Part shown: in pieces, positions 45,693 through 55,998 of the stretch
Layout of the letters: each line of letters starts with the position of its first letter
How positions within the stretch are numbered: position 1 is the first letter of the stretch
Assembly: GCA_022559845.1 (NCBI GenBank)
Contig: CM040128.1
Span: forward strand, 74,339,247 to 74,403,246
DNA: 64,000 nt
Source: Amorphophallus konjac
Lineage: Eukaryota > Streptophyta > Magnoliopsida > Alismatales > Araceae
Direction: 5' to 3'
Translations under genes and position numbers: made by a program
The notes under the pieces: model-generated
Told to the model about the DNA's origin: nothing
The model's database searches: none
Seen by the model: the letters and a program-made list of their open reading frames with translations, nothing else

Positions 45693-47172
45693 GGACGGTG
45701 ACTGGAGGCCGGGCGCCTCCGTTCGGCACCGATCGGAACAATCGGCCACGGGTCTGCCGGTTCTATTTTCCGGCGCGCGCTCCGACGAGAACGGACGCTA
45801 CGATCAGCCCCGACGTCGGAATGCGACGAAACTGGTGCCGTTGGAAAGCTGGTTTCGAAGGGCTTCAACTCTATATGATTACAGAAAAATAACAAAGCCT
45901 TTACTTCCAATTTGCGAGATTATAAGGTTACTATTGTACAGTGGCTTAACTCTCAGATCTGCAGGCTGTCCTCTGAGAACTGTCATTGATCGTAGGGTAG
46001 ATGTCTGATTCAGCTCTTGAGGTCTTCATCAAAGGTGTAGGAAATTGAGCTAGGAAGACGGCAAAACTGGTTTGGGCAAGTTTGGATGTGGCTACGAATT
46101 GATAGGAGTTTTCCATTAACAGTGGGTCGGATCTGGAATCTGACTAAAGGCACTGTAGCAGAGATAGAACACGAATTTTGAAAAATGGATAGAGGGCAGA
46201 TCAAAAATCAGGAAACATGGTGGACGTAGGGAATGACGGAAAGAACTCCCAGTAAAATTGGGAGGGTTTGAAAAATTCAAAAAGGTGGTCGGAGATGGGA
46301 AACTAAGAGCTGTTGTCACTATAGATAGAGACAAAATAGATCTGGGAATGCAAAATGAACGAAAATGGAAAATTAGTAAATGGAGGAGTTTGGACGTGAA
46401 AATTTAGGTGGAGGTGGGGATTCAAGATAGGAACAACCTTTAAAAATTTCAGATCAAGGGGACATCGTGGATGACTGCAGAATTTCATGGAAGTCACCTC
46501 TATCCAGCAGGACATAACCTTGAAGATGGCTCCGCGGCGGGTCGTAGGCGGCACGAACGGCGGCGGCGGCGGCACCGATGATCACCGGAGGTAGGGGGAA
46601 GAAGATAGCACTCTAGAATGGGGGTTGGGGATGAAGAAACCAGAGGGAGAGAGAGGGGAGGTCAAAATTCACTCAAGGGGGGGGGGGGTCTTGCATAATG
46701 TTTTTTCTCATTTCATTAATTCTAGAATAATAGAAATACATGACTTATATAATAAATAAAAAAAGACCATGAATACCCTTAGATCTAGGATCTGGAGGGG
46801 CATTTAAGGGAATTCATATTTGATTCAAATAAAATATAAAAAACAAAATTCCTAATTAATTCTAATTGGGGGGACAAGGTAGGTGAGGTAGGTAGCCTAC
46901 CTTTGAATTTTTAATCCACTTATCTCCCATGTGGTCAATTGGCATTCCAACCTTCTAGATGGCCACCTAGGATGGTTGACCAGCCCCACATGGTCTAGGT
47001 GGACCAATGGGAAAGGGGTGAGGGCCCCCTTACTTGGGCCTACTGGAATTTTACATATAAACCCACTAAGACTTACAATTGCGTACCCATATAACACAAG
47101 GGTATACATACAAATATGAAAGGACATAAATACAAACAAAATGCAGACGGTCTTGCCTCGATGTCCCCATCA

Positions 47173-47723
47173 ATTCTCCCCGGGTGGGAGGAACTCGACC
47201 CCATCGAGTAGGGGTATGGATGCTCGAGTACTCCGGCGGATCCGTCACCGTGCCAAGTAACGCGGGTATGCTCCACTCCAAGTGACCGTCACCTGCTCAT
47301 TCCATATATACTCGATATGCACGAACTGCTATGGGCTAAAGGTGGACACTCCGGGTGGGGCACTCTCAAAGGGAAGGAAGCAGCTCGAAGACTCACTAGA
47401 AATCACCGCTGAGTCCCTGTCGGTGACTAGATCCGGGTGTAGCTATACGACCGATCCCATACTCATCGAGCGAGTCCACTCACCTCTTACTCATAAGAGA
47501 ACGACAATGAGCTTGCACAAGACACATGCAGACTCATAAACTACACACAAACCATGCAAACAAATCACACAAAGAAAAGCACATTGACTCAACTATGACC
47601 CTAGACTCACCTAATGTTAGTCCGACCCGTACATAGATGACGGCGGACCAGGACACCCGAACGTGTGCCATGCATGCATTTGACGTAACCGGAGGTTGAC
47701 GTCATAGGGAACTCCTAGACACC
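47173..47723 (-). other. Element B 3' untranslated region with PPT
   Basis: Non-coding; the minus strand ends CCCGGGGAGAAT before the LTR (PPT). About 460 bp align by eye with 10411-10870 of element A, including TCCGGCGGATCCGTCACCGT and CCGGGTGGGGCACTCTC. Confidence 0.88.
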
Positions 47724-49019
47724 CTACGATGCACCAATCATGGACATTGGGCTTGGATGTGGGAAGTTCGGGAGGTGCGGGTGGTTTGGATGGATCGGAG
47801 AAACCAAAGTTTTCATTACCCCCATATGAAGGTTCGGACCTATGGCTATGTGGAGTTTGCTTGGCCCGAGTGGAAAAGGTGGGATAGTGACTCCGCGGAA
47901 GAGGTGGAGTGAGTATGAAAGCTCGGGAGGCTCACTAGTGAAGGGGTCAAAAGGGTCGAAGAAGGTATGACCCCATGAAGTGGATTCTCCCATGGCTCGG
48001 TCCCAATTTAAGAATTCATAATCACCGTCATACATTGTGAGCGGTGGGATGACGGACATGTGTAGAAAATAGGACTCCTCCCTTGGGCAAAAGGGAATGA
48101 AGTCGGACTCGGTCGGCATCGGGAGGAGTAGAAGAATCTCCGTGGTGACACACCCCACGGTGTACACGGAGGTAATGGACCCTAAGGCCGGATGGGTGAA
48201 GCTAAGACTAGCGGGTTGGTCAAAGCCTCGGGCCAGTAGGTGCGTCAACTTCCATTATGAATCTAATCCCATGACAAGATCATCCAACGTGTCAACATTG
48301 TGACTAGATCGAAAAGTTGTGTGGTAGGAGTTGAAGGGTACCAATGGTAGTGTGGGGTCCATAGATGGAAAGGGAGGTGGGACCAAGCCATCCTTGAGCC
48401 AACTAAAAAGTGGCTCGGCGATGTATAGCGTTCCCGTAAGAAACATGTGTGGCTCGGGGTGAGACGGCTCCAAGCATAATGGTTCCGAATGTGGAGTGGA
48501 CCGCCGGGGTTGGGTGGCTGGACATGTGAGGGTGATCTTGCCGGGTAGGTAAGGTGGGTATAAGGTGCAAGTCCTCTTGCCCCAGTCAAGATTGGCTCTT
48601 CGTTCTAACCACGTTTGTCCTAACATGATGCATGAACCAGCAAGTGTGCCGATCCTACACCATGCGCCATCGGTGTAGAGAACAGAGTCGATCCTCTTAT
48701 AGAACTCAACACAAGCAAAATCACCATCGCGGACAATCTCGCCTGTCTTGGAGAGAGACTCCACGATGTCAAGAGAAACCCAATTATCCGACTCCCTATC
48801 GGTGAAATGGAGTTCCGTTGTGGACCCGTTGGGTAGAGCGACTTTCATAGTGAGAGGGGTAAAACCAAGGGCTCGGTCCATGAGGACATTGACTTTGGCC
48901 ACAAAGGTTGACCACTCGGATGTGTGGTCTTGGAGAACGGCCATGGGTAGCAGACATGGACATGCATACGCACGGTGACAAGACACTAGACCGACTATGC
49001 AAGTTTGGAATGCATGCAC
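47724..49019 (-). pseudogene. Retropepsin-like ORF of element B
   Basis: One frame of 432 codons with a single TAA at 48255. Best match to known folds is a Ty3/gypsy retropepsin (RVP_2 type). MKVALPNGSTTELHFTDRES is followed by WVSLDIV at the place of the LIDTGATxxFI box. GTLAGSCIMLGQTWLERRAN plus LDWGKRTCTLY matches the ILGMDWLxxxxxxIDWxxxxLTF box. The catalytic D-T/S-G reads D-R-E-S, so it should be inactive. The second half (after 48255) is Pro-rich (HPNHPHLPNFPHPSP) and unrecognised. Shared untranslated regions with A indicate an ancestor with both gag and protease. A captured host protease-like gene cannot be excluded. Confidence 0.5.
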
Positions 49020-49298
49020 ACTAAGGACCCTAGACGTAAACCAAGACTCGGTACGTGGCAGAGTTAACCGATCCGAAGATCACTCGCGCAAGTGTGCGGT
49101 CTTCCCGATAGGCGTAGCCTAACGTTCGGACAACACCTTTTGATATACCAAGTAAAGGGATGTGATGCCAAAAGACACTTTTTTTTGTTTGTTTTAAAAC
49201 AATGATGACCCTAAACACGACTTAGACAATGACTAATGACTAGACCTAAATGACACTTTTTTTTGACACCCTAGACTCAACTCGCTCTGATACCAAAT
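49020..49298 (-). other. Element B leader and primer-binding site
   Basis: PBS GCTCTGATACCA (plus strand 49284-49295), 3 nt from the LTR. The leader has the same T-run and CTTCCCGATAGGCGTAGCC block as A (12466-12794). No ORF. Confidence 0.9.
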
Positions 49299-51346
49299 TG
49301 ATGCAGGACGAGACCACGGACACGACAAGCTCGCGATTGTCCCTTAACGAGGGAAGCGTCGGATGTGCGCGGTTGAGAAACCGACAATGAGCTAGGGTGG
49401 TCGGCTCTCACTTGTGCCCAGATCGGGTCACGGGACGGTCACGCTCTCTCTCGCAGCAGCGGTGATATGAAAATAAAGTGAGCTACGATCCTAGAACATG
49501 CTCTCTAGCAGTGGCATAAACAAGTATATATAAAAATAAGCAAATGCCGAGTGTAAGGAGCGAGAACGATACCTCCACGCGCTCGACGTGGGGAAGACGG
49601 ACCCGGCCGAAACTCGTACTCCCGGAACAATAATACACAATATTACAGCAATACACGTCGCTGCCCACTCCATGCAGGGAGGTAAAGGGCTACACAATGG
49701 GGTCCGGGAGGACCGAATTCGGGTTGACGGGCGGCTTCTCGCGTTGATTCGGCAGCACCCGAACTAGTGACGGTGGGGCCCACGTGCTGTCCGGAGGGGC
49801 CGTGTGGGACCCGGTGGCACCACTGTGGTGGGGACACGTATGGAAGTGATCCCCGAGCTGGCGGCACGCTGGGACGGTGACCGGAGGCCGGGCGGCTCCG
49901 TTCGGCACCGATCGGAACAATCGGCCACAGGTCTGCCGGTTCTATTTTCCGACGCGCGCTCCGGCGAGAACGGACGCTGCGATCAGCCCCGATGTCAGAA
50001 TGCGACGAAACTGGCGCCGTTAAAAAGCTGCTTCGAAGGGATTCAACTCTATATGATTACAGAAAAATAAAAAAGCCTTTACTTCCAATTGGCGAATTTT
50101 GAAGGTTACTGTTGTACAGTGGCTTAACTCTCAGATCTGCAGGGCTGTCCTCTGAGAACTGTCATTGATCGCAGGGTAGATGTCCGATTCAGCTCTTGAG
50201 GTCTTCATCAAAGGTGTAGGAAATTGAGCTAGAAAGACGGAAAAAATAGTTTGGACAAGTTTGGATGTGGCTACGAATTGATAGGAGTTTTTCATTAACA
50301 GTGGGTCGGATCTGGAATCTGACTAAAGGCACTGTAGCAGAGATAGAACACGAATTTTGAAAAATGGATAGAGGGCAGATCAAAAATCAGGAAACATGGT
50401 GGACGTAGGGAATGACGGACAGAACTCCCAATAAAATTGGGAGGGTTTGGAAAATTCAAAAAGGTGGTCAGAGATGGGAAACTCAGAGCTGTTGTCACTG
50501 TAGACAGAGACAAAATAGATCTGGGAATGCAAAGTGAACGAAAATGGAAAATTATTAAATGGAGGAGTTTGGATGTGACAATTTAGGTGGAGGTGGGGAT
50601 TCAAGATAGGAACAACCTCTAAAAATTTCAGATCAAGAGGACGTCGTGGATGACTGCAGAATTTCGTGGAAGTCACCTCTATCCAGCAGGACAGAACCTT
50701 GAAGATGGCTCCGCGGCGGCTCGTAGGCGGCACGAACGGCGGCGGCGGCGGGACCGATGATCACCAGAGGTAGGGGGAAGAAGATAGCACTCTAGAATGG
50801 GGGTTGGGGATGAAGAAACCAGCAGGAGAGAGAGGGGAGGTCGAAATTCACTCAAGGGGGGGGGGTCTTGCACAATGCTTTTTCTCATTTCATTAATTCT
50901 AGAATAATAGAAATACATGACTTATATAATAAATAAAAAAAACCATGAATACCCTTAGATCTAGGATCTGGAGGGGCATTTAAGGGACTTCATATTTGAT
51001 TCAAATAAAATAAAAATAATAATTCCTAATTAATTCTAATGGGGGGGACAAGGTAGGTGAGGTAGGTAGCCTACCTTTGAATTTTTAATCCACTTGTCTC
51101 CCATGTTGTCAATTGGCATTCCAACCTTCTAGATGGCCACCTAGGATGGTTGACCAGCCCCACATGGTCTAGGTGGACCAATGGGAAAGGGGTGAGGGCC
51201 CCCTTGCTTGGGCCTACTGGAATTTTACATATAAACCCACTAAGACTTACAATTGCGTACCCATATAACACAAGGGTATACATACAAATATGAAAGGACA
51301 TAAATACAAACAAAATGCGGACGGTCTTGCCTCGATGTCCCCATCA
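49299..51346 (-). repeat. Element B 5' LTR (right)
   Basis: 2048 bp, TGATGCAGG...CCCCATCA, followed by TSD TCCAA. Uninterrupted copy used to reconstruct the split left LTR. TATATAA on the minus strand at about 50922-50930 is a possible promoter. Confidence 0.92.
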
Positions 51347-51351
51347 TCCAA

Positions 51352-51708
51352 TCTGTCCATACTGCACGTTCGTGAGGAGGGAGGAACGGAAACCAGAAAA
51401 TTACAAGGACACCACTTGGCTCTACGTCCTCCTCCGAGTGCATGGGTTGAAGATTGAGGATTCGATGGCGGCCATCTTGAGCAAGCGCCTACATATTTCT
51501 TATTATTATGCCGAGGGATGGGGGATGGACCATTTCAACCTCTTCTGCCACTTGGCCACTAGGAAGCACGCAGACCTGGCTGCCCTTGCCGATCACTACC
51601 ATAAAATCGAAGATGTATGCTGGCTGGTCCGGGAGGCGGCTTGCCGAGACAAGGAGCCGTCCCTTAGTTTTTGGACGATAGCGTTGCGGCTGTACACTGG
51701 CCCACATG
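51352..51708 (+). pseudogene. PMD gene, exon 1 part c, and intron 1 (51709-51809)
   Basis: Resumes in frame after element B: ICPYCTFVRREERKPENY, TTWLYVLLRVHGLKI, WGMDHFNLFCHLATRKHADL. Donor G|GTACTT at 51709; acceptor AAAACAG at 51803-51809 after a T-run. The 101-bp intron is phase 1 and joining keeps the frame (codon GAT). Confidence 0.65.
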
Positions 51709-51809
51709 GTACTTAGTGTTTTCTTCTTTTGCTTGTGTTCTTCAATGTTGACCTTCCCTGGATACTGGACACTGATCGAGTCTCTCGTTCTTTTTTTTTT
51801 TTAAAACAG

Positions 51810-52111
51810 ATCACCCCGACAGCACCCAAGTGGCGACGTATCGCAATCTCCTCCGGCAAGCAAGAAAACCTGCTTATTTCGAGGCGGCTCCAGCGGCTCT
51901 GACTACAACTCCTCTACCCCCGCCTGCGAAGAGGCCCCGGGCGAAATCGCATGTGAGAAGGCGGTAGATGCCGCCAAGGCAGCCGGGTGACGGGAGGCAA
52001 AGCGACGAAAGACGGATGCCGCCAAGGCTACGTCGACCATTCCCCCGGCACCTTTGATCTCTTCATTCGAGGAGTTCGAAGCCACTCAGACCGAGCCGAG
52101 TCGGCCTGCAG
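51810..52111 (+). pseudogene. PMD gene, exon 2, and intron 2 (52112-52200)
   Basis: Reads HPDSTQVATYRNLLRQARK, a Pro/Lys-rich stretch (PPPAKRPRAKSH, NLS-like), a frameshift near 51950, then KAVDAAKAAG and SSFEEFEATQTEPSRPA. Donor CAG|GTTGGG, acceptor GCTTCAG at 52194-52200. Intron of 89 bp, frame kept across the junction. Confidence 0.6.
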
Positions 52112-52200
52112 GTTGGGTATTTTCCGATCTTCGAGGCTCTTAGAGATTTATTTAGACGTTAAGAGGGACGCCTCTTGTAACACATATGTTTTTGCTTCAG

Positions 52201-52323
52201 CCACTGTCGAGGGGCCCACGTCCGTATCTATCCCAGGCGTGGGTGAAGCTGTGACCCACGGGGCCGTGGAATCTATCGGAGAGACCTTCTTCGCCCCAAC
52301 TCCTGCTGCCGAAGTTGAAGGAG
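52201..52323 (+). pseudogene. PMD gene, exon 3, and intron 3 (52324-52419)
   Basis: Open throughout: TVEGPTSVSIPGVGEAV ... FFAPTPAAEVEG. Donor GAG|GTACAT, acceptor CTTGGCAG at 52412-52419. The join gives in-frame EVEGEVDAAAPQPEADPE. Confidence 0.6.
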
Positions 52324-52419
52324 GTACATCACTTTCTTTGCTAGTCACTTTGATTAATTTTCTCCCTCCCTTGAAGCTTTGCGGGCCCGACTGAACCTGG
52401 ATCTTGCTCTGCTTGGCAG

Positions 52420-52711
52420 AAGTCGATGCGGCAGCCCCACAACCGGAGGCGGACCCTGAGACGTCTTGATTCGGGCTGATATACCAGAAGAAGGGTTGCG
52501 GTCAGGGAAGTCACGGTTGCCTGTCCGGTGCGACGACTGGCCGACCCCAGATGCTGAGGCGGGGGCTCCCTTGATAGCGAAAGAGGTGCCCACTAACACT
52601 AGGTCTTCGTCGGGTGAAAGGGTAGATTACGGCTACTCTTCTGACGAAGTAATTTCAACTAAGGGTGTACCCGGGGAGCCCAGTTTTCAAGTTCAGGCCT
52701 GGAAAGCCCCG
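52420..52711 (+). pseudogene. PMD gene, exon 4, and intron 4 (52712-52834)
   Basis: Acidic low-complexity; a one-base shift near 52466 leads to the frame IRADIPEEGLRSGK ... VDYGYSSDEVISTKG ... FQVQAWKAP. Donor CCCCG|GTACTG, acceptor TTCCAACAG at 52826-52834 after a T-rich tract; phase 0. Confidence 0.6.
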
Positions 52712-52834
52712 GTACTGTCCATTTATCTTAGCCTAGTGGAGTAGGCCCCTGTAAGTGTGAACCTGTTAATTCAGGTTTCTCTCTTGAGGCCGTCAACTAA
52801 CCTCCTTAATATTATTGTTTTTGGCTTCCAACAG

Positions 52835-53026
52835 GAACATGTCCTGCCGAAAGATGCAGAAATCCACGTCCTGAGCTTAGAAGCTGCCAGGCAAGAGATA
52901 GCCACTGCGGCTTTGGACAAACTGGCATCCCTAGTCGAGGTTTTGCGGCAAGAAGAGGCCGCGGTGAACTCGGGTGCTTCCGTCTCGACAGCTGAGGTCC
53001 CGCCCGGGGAAGGAGTGGTAGTGGCT
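52835..53026 (+). pseudogene. PMD gene, exon 5, and intron 5 (53027-53110)
   Basis: Exactly 64 codons, open: EHVLPKDAEIHVLSLEAARQ, ATAALDKLASLVEVLRQEEA (helical). Donor GCT|GTAAGT is near-consensus; acceptor CAATATAG at 53103-53110. Phase 0 on both sides. Confidence 0.7.
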
Positions 53027-53110
53027 GTAAGTGTACACCTTCCTCTTTCTTCCCCCTTTCTCATCCTTAAGTCTTCCCTCGGGGTTGCTGATTTATTTGA
53101 GGCAATATAG

Positions 53111-53338
53111 GCTCATGCCTCCAAAGGAGCCGTGGGGCTCACTATCCCAGCCGCTGAAACCCTGGAGGAGGGGGAGATAGTGGCATAGGTCAAGATGCGA
53201 GAGCCGGTAGTACCCGAAGCCGAGATTCGGGAAGAAGGGGAGGTGGTGCCGACGACCGAGACCCGTAGAGAGACGGTGCCTAAAGCTGCCGCCTGGGGAG
53301 AGACGACGCCAGAGAGTAGCATAGTATCGGCGGGCGAG
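53111..53338 (+). pseudogene. PMD gene, exon 6, and intron 6 (53339-53451)
   Basis: Exactly 76 codons with one TAG (after EEGEIVA): AHASKGAVGLTIPAAETLEE ... EAEIREEGEVVPTTETRRE. Donor GAG|GTAAGC, acceptor GGAGCGCAG ending at 53451. Phase 0. Confidence 0.7.
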
Positions 53339-53451
53339 GTAAGCATGGGGATCCATTCAACTCCCTTGAGATTGCAACGATTTACTCCACTTGGCAAGCG
53401 GCTAACCTTTCTTCACATGGTTAGATAATAACAACGCCCTGCGGAGCGCAG

Positions 53452-54752
53452 GCACCTCAGGGTCGTAAGGCTGTCCCTAGGTGGAGCTCGTCCTTCCGCG
53501 TGCATGCGGTGAAGAGACTAAAGACGCTCCTGGGGCCGGACATGGGATTCTTGGCCGATCTTCTGCGGATGGGGGCTGTCCCGCGGCTGGTGATCCCACT
53601 GCCACCAATCCCGATGCCGATTGTACCCGAGGAAGCCCGACTCATGGGGAGGATATTGACGATCCTCAATGCACATTCAGGGGGATTCCAGGCGAGAGAA
53701 GGTGAAGACTTTTCGGGGATGAGATCGGACCCGCCTACCATTGATACCCTATCTACCGAGGTCGCCATTCCTGCGCATCTGGTCTGCGGGACAGCCATGG
53801 ACTTAGACCCTACTGAAGAAGCAGAGACCGGAGCAACTTCGTCTGCTGTAGCATCAGATTCGGTCTATGCGCCCGCTCACTCTCCCGGCAAGGTCGTGGC
53901 TCTCGTTTCGACGGAGGGGGCGCCATTGTCAGACTCGGAACCCGCCCGGTTGATGGAGCTAGAGCGGCCGCTCATCGTGGCGGTGCCAGACGTCTTCGTT
54001 GTGGTATCTCCTCCACCTTTGGTGGTGACTGGCCAGGGGTCATCCTCGGAGCCCGAGAGGCCCCTCCTTTCGGCCCTGACTCTTCTAGGTAGCTCGGCCA
54101 CGGTTGACGCGGAGCTGTGGGAGGTCGTGGACAGCCAAGTTAGCTTCGACCCACCAGTCGTCCCTTCTATCGGCCACGTGAGCTCAGACCTGCCAGGCCG
54201 CCAGACCCTATTGGTATTACGCTCTATGGTCGCTGCCGACCCAACACTCACATATCAAGGCGTAAGGACCATCGTGGAGTAGCTGACCAAAGCACTACAA
54301 ATGATGGGCTGCCCATTGGAGGAATGGTCGCGACGTGTTCTTCTACTATTGAAATATGTAAACCATCGTGCATTCCTCGAGACGCTGGCCCCAACTGAGC
54401 TTACAGCCATCGGCGCTCAGAGGGATGAATATCTGGAGGCTCTGGCGGTGCGGAGGGACAGCAGGGAGTGACACCGGGAGGTCTTGGATGGGTGCAATGC
54501 CAACATCCACGCCTTGGAGAACCGGATAGAGGAACTCGGGGTTGGCTTGCCCAGGCTGAGTCTGACCTGCTCAAGGCCGAGATGAGCAAGGCCAGGGAAA
54601 CTGAAGAGCTGGCCATCGCCGAAGCAGCAGTGGCCTCTGTGGCGACTGAGCTGGAGCACCTTGACGCGCAGGAAGACCGCCTGCATGAGATGATGAGCTT
54701 CCCCTGCGTCGGGATCCTTCCCTTCGAGGACATCTTCCGGGGGCTAGACTAA
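53452..54752 (+). pseudogene. PMD gene, last exon
   Basis: Starts APQGRKAVPRWSSSFRVHAV in phase 0, runs through a Pro/Val-rich acidic region to a TAG at 54280-54282, then continues in frame as LTKALQMMGCPLEEWSRRV ... FLETLAPTELTAI. After a second in-frame stop (TGA near 54470) and a frameshift near 54540 it reads AESDLLKAEMSKARETEELA ... ELEHLDAQEDRLHEMM and FPCVGILPFEDIF to a TAA at 54750-54752. The C-terminus is coiled coil. It converges on the Tat pol, which ends at 55999 on the other strand. Confidence 0.68.
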
Positions 54753-55113
54753 CTATCGGTCCCCCTTCCATCCCTTTTTTGCATGTAACACCAGGGTATG
54801 CCTCGAGGCCAGTGTAATTTTCTCTCAAAAAAGAATATAATGCAATTACTCCATGTGCCTCTTGTATGTGTATGGTGTTGGGCAATCTCTTCCTTCCTTT
54901 TCTCTTTTCTTTTTCTTGCTATGTGATGGAATGCAAGTTCACACTAACAGCTTATCCGAGGAGAACCCGGTGAGGTTCGCATAGGAGAGTGCTCACCCCT
55001 TCTAGAGGAGGGACTAGGGGACCACTCCACCATGTTCATCAAATGACTCAGTCGAAAGACGTCACCGGTATATTTGACCCGAGTAGGTTGATCCGACCTT
55101 GGAGGGGCGGAAA
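54753..55113. other. Gap between PMD gene end and tandem repeats
   Basis: Likely 3' untranslated region of the plus-strand gene: AATATAATGCAATTACTCC at 54834-54852 could serve a poly(A) signal role. No ORF. Confidence 0.5.
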
Positions 55114-55238
55114 GAAGAGTTTGTTCGTTCAACGACCTAGACAGGAGGTCTTGGTTAAAAGGGAGTCGTTCGTCACCTGAAGGGACGGAGAGAAGAGTTT
55201 GTTCATTCAATGACCTAGACGGGAGGTCTTGGTCAAAA
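55114..55238. repeat. 78-bp tandem repeat
   Basis: The block starting GAAGAGTTTGTTC at 55114 recurs at 55192 with a few substitutions (period 78 bp); about 1.6 copies. Shares GACCTAGAC-GGGAGGTCTTGGT. Confidence 0.85.
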
Positions 55239-55251
55239 GAGGGTTATTTGT

Positions 55252-55720
55252 CTATGCCGACAGAGTGCCGGGGACAGGTGTGGTTTATTTGTCTCTTGAT
55301 GTATTCGTTGGTACGGATTGGCGCCAACGCAATGAGAAGGGTTGATTCCCTGATTCTGGACGAAAGGTCCGGGTGGGGTATTCTTTGTCAGTGCCGACAG
55401 AATGTCAAGGGCTGACAGGGTTAGTTCATTTATTGGAATATTCATTGGTACGGTCGGTGCCAACGCGAGGAGAAGGGTTGATTCCCCGATCCTGGACGAA
55501 AGGTCCGGGTGGGGTATTCTTCGTCAGTGCCGGCAGAATGTCAAGGGCTGACAGGGTTGATTCGTTTATTGGAATATTCATTGGTACGGCCGGTGCCAAC
55601 GCAAGGGGAAGGGTTGATTCCCCGATCCTGGACGAAAGGTCCGGGTGGGGTACTCTTTGTCAGTGCTGACAGAATGTCGAGGGCTGACAGGGTTGATTCA
55701 TTTATTGGAATATTCATTAA
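55252..55720. repeat. 136-bp tandem repeat
   Basis: The GTTGATTCC landmark is at 55341, 55477 and 55613 (136-bp period), with a diverged unit before and a partial unit after. Each unit contains GACGAAAGGTCCGGGTGGGG and the imperfect dyad GTCAGTGCCGACAG. Minisatellites near the end of Tat pol are a known property of the lineage. Confidence 0.93.
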
Positions 55721-55744
55721 GCTGAGGGTGAGGATCAATGAAGG

Positions 55745-55925
55745 AGAGTTGGTTCCCCCTCTCTTCCTCTCTTTCTTCATTCTCTTTTTTTTCTTTTTTT
55801 TCTTTTTTTTCTTTTTTTGTCTCTTTTGTCTCTTTTCTCTTCTTCTTCTTTTTCCCCTCTTTTTCTTTTTTTTCTTTTTTCTTGCTTTTCTTTTTCTTGT
55901 TCTCTTTCGTTGTTTCTCTTGTAAT
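55745..55925 (-). repeat. Polypurine (minus strand) low-complexity tract
   Basis: T/C-only sequence on the plus strand, A/G on the minus, immediately downstream of the pol stop. Lys/Glu-rich frames across it are spurious. It could act as an internal PPT, but that is only a possibility. Confidence 0.75.
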
Positions 55926-55998
55926 GCGTAGCAGATAGTAGCCAAACCATTCAGGCAATTGAAAAGCAAATTCTCCCGCCGTGGGGCAAGGAAACGTA

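Larger units (their letters stand above)
34042..47172 (-). repeat. Element B 3' LTR (left), split by element C
   Basis: Two pieces, 34042-34618 and 45698-47172, on either side of C; the join falls in GCTGGGACGGTGA, preserved intact at 49869-49881 of the right LTR. A G homopolymer lies at about 46677-46688. Confidence 0.9.
34042..51346 (-). mobile_element. Element B: non-autonomous LTR element with protease-like ORF, sister of A
   Basis: TSD TCCAA at 34037-34041 and 51347-51351; LTRs 34042-34618 joined to 45698-47172 (2052 bp once C is removed) and 49299-51346 (2048 bp), TGATG...CATCA. PBS for initiator Met-tRNA at 49284-49295, PPT next to 47173. The internal region is 2.1 kb. LTRs, leader and 3' region match element A, but the coding middle is unrelated: no Gag, only a retropepsin-like ORF with one stop. 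Minus orientation. It interrupts the PMD exon and is itself interrupted by C. Confidence 0.92.
31258..54752 (+). pseudogene. Antisense multi-exon plant-mobile-domain (PMD) gene carried by Tat copy 2, split by D, B and C
   Basis: A plus-strand gene lies between the pol end and the 3' LTR of a minus-strand Tat element. Removing solo LTR D and element B (with C), each with one TSD copy, rejoins the first exon in frame. That exon resembles the C-terminal part of the plant mobile domain (an aminotransferase-like mobile domain found in MAIN/MAIL proteins and in transposons): LELRAWALSIRPSVLAF-like, SYYPFRFGRNFG, EYVKWWN. Six small introns (84-123 bp), all GT-AG, follow; most keep the frame. The C-terminus is acidic, then helical/coiled coil. 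Decay: TAG after NFG, frameshifts near 33655, 51950, 52466 and 54540, and TAGs at 53186-53188 and 54280-54282. Extra sense or antisense ORFs are known in Tat elements; its function is not. Confidence 0.7.

Noticed and set aside
12780..49295. GCTCTGATACCA motifs as tRNA gene fragments
   Set aside because: Each of the four sits 2-3 nt from an LTR start and matches only the tRNA 3' end, so they are primer-binding sites.
51949..51981. Extra intron in PMD exon 2 (GTGAG...GGCAG)
   Set aside because: It would be only about 33 bp, below plant intron minimum; a one-base indel explains the frame change better.
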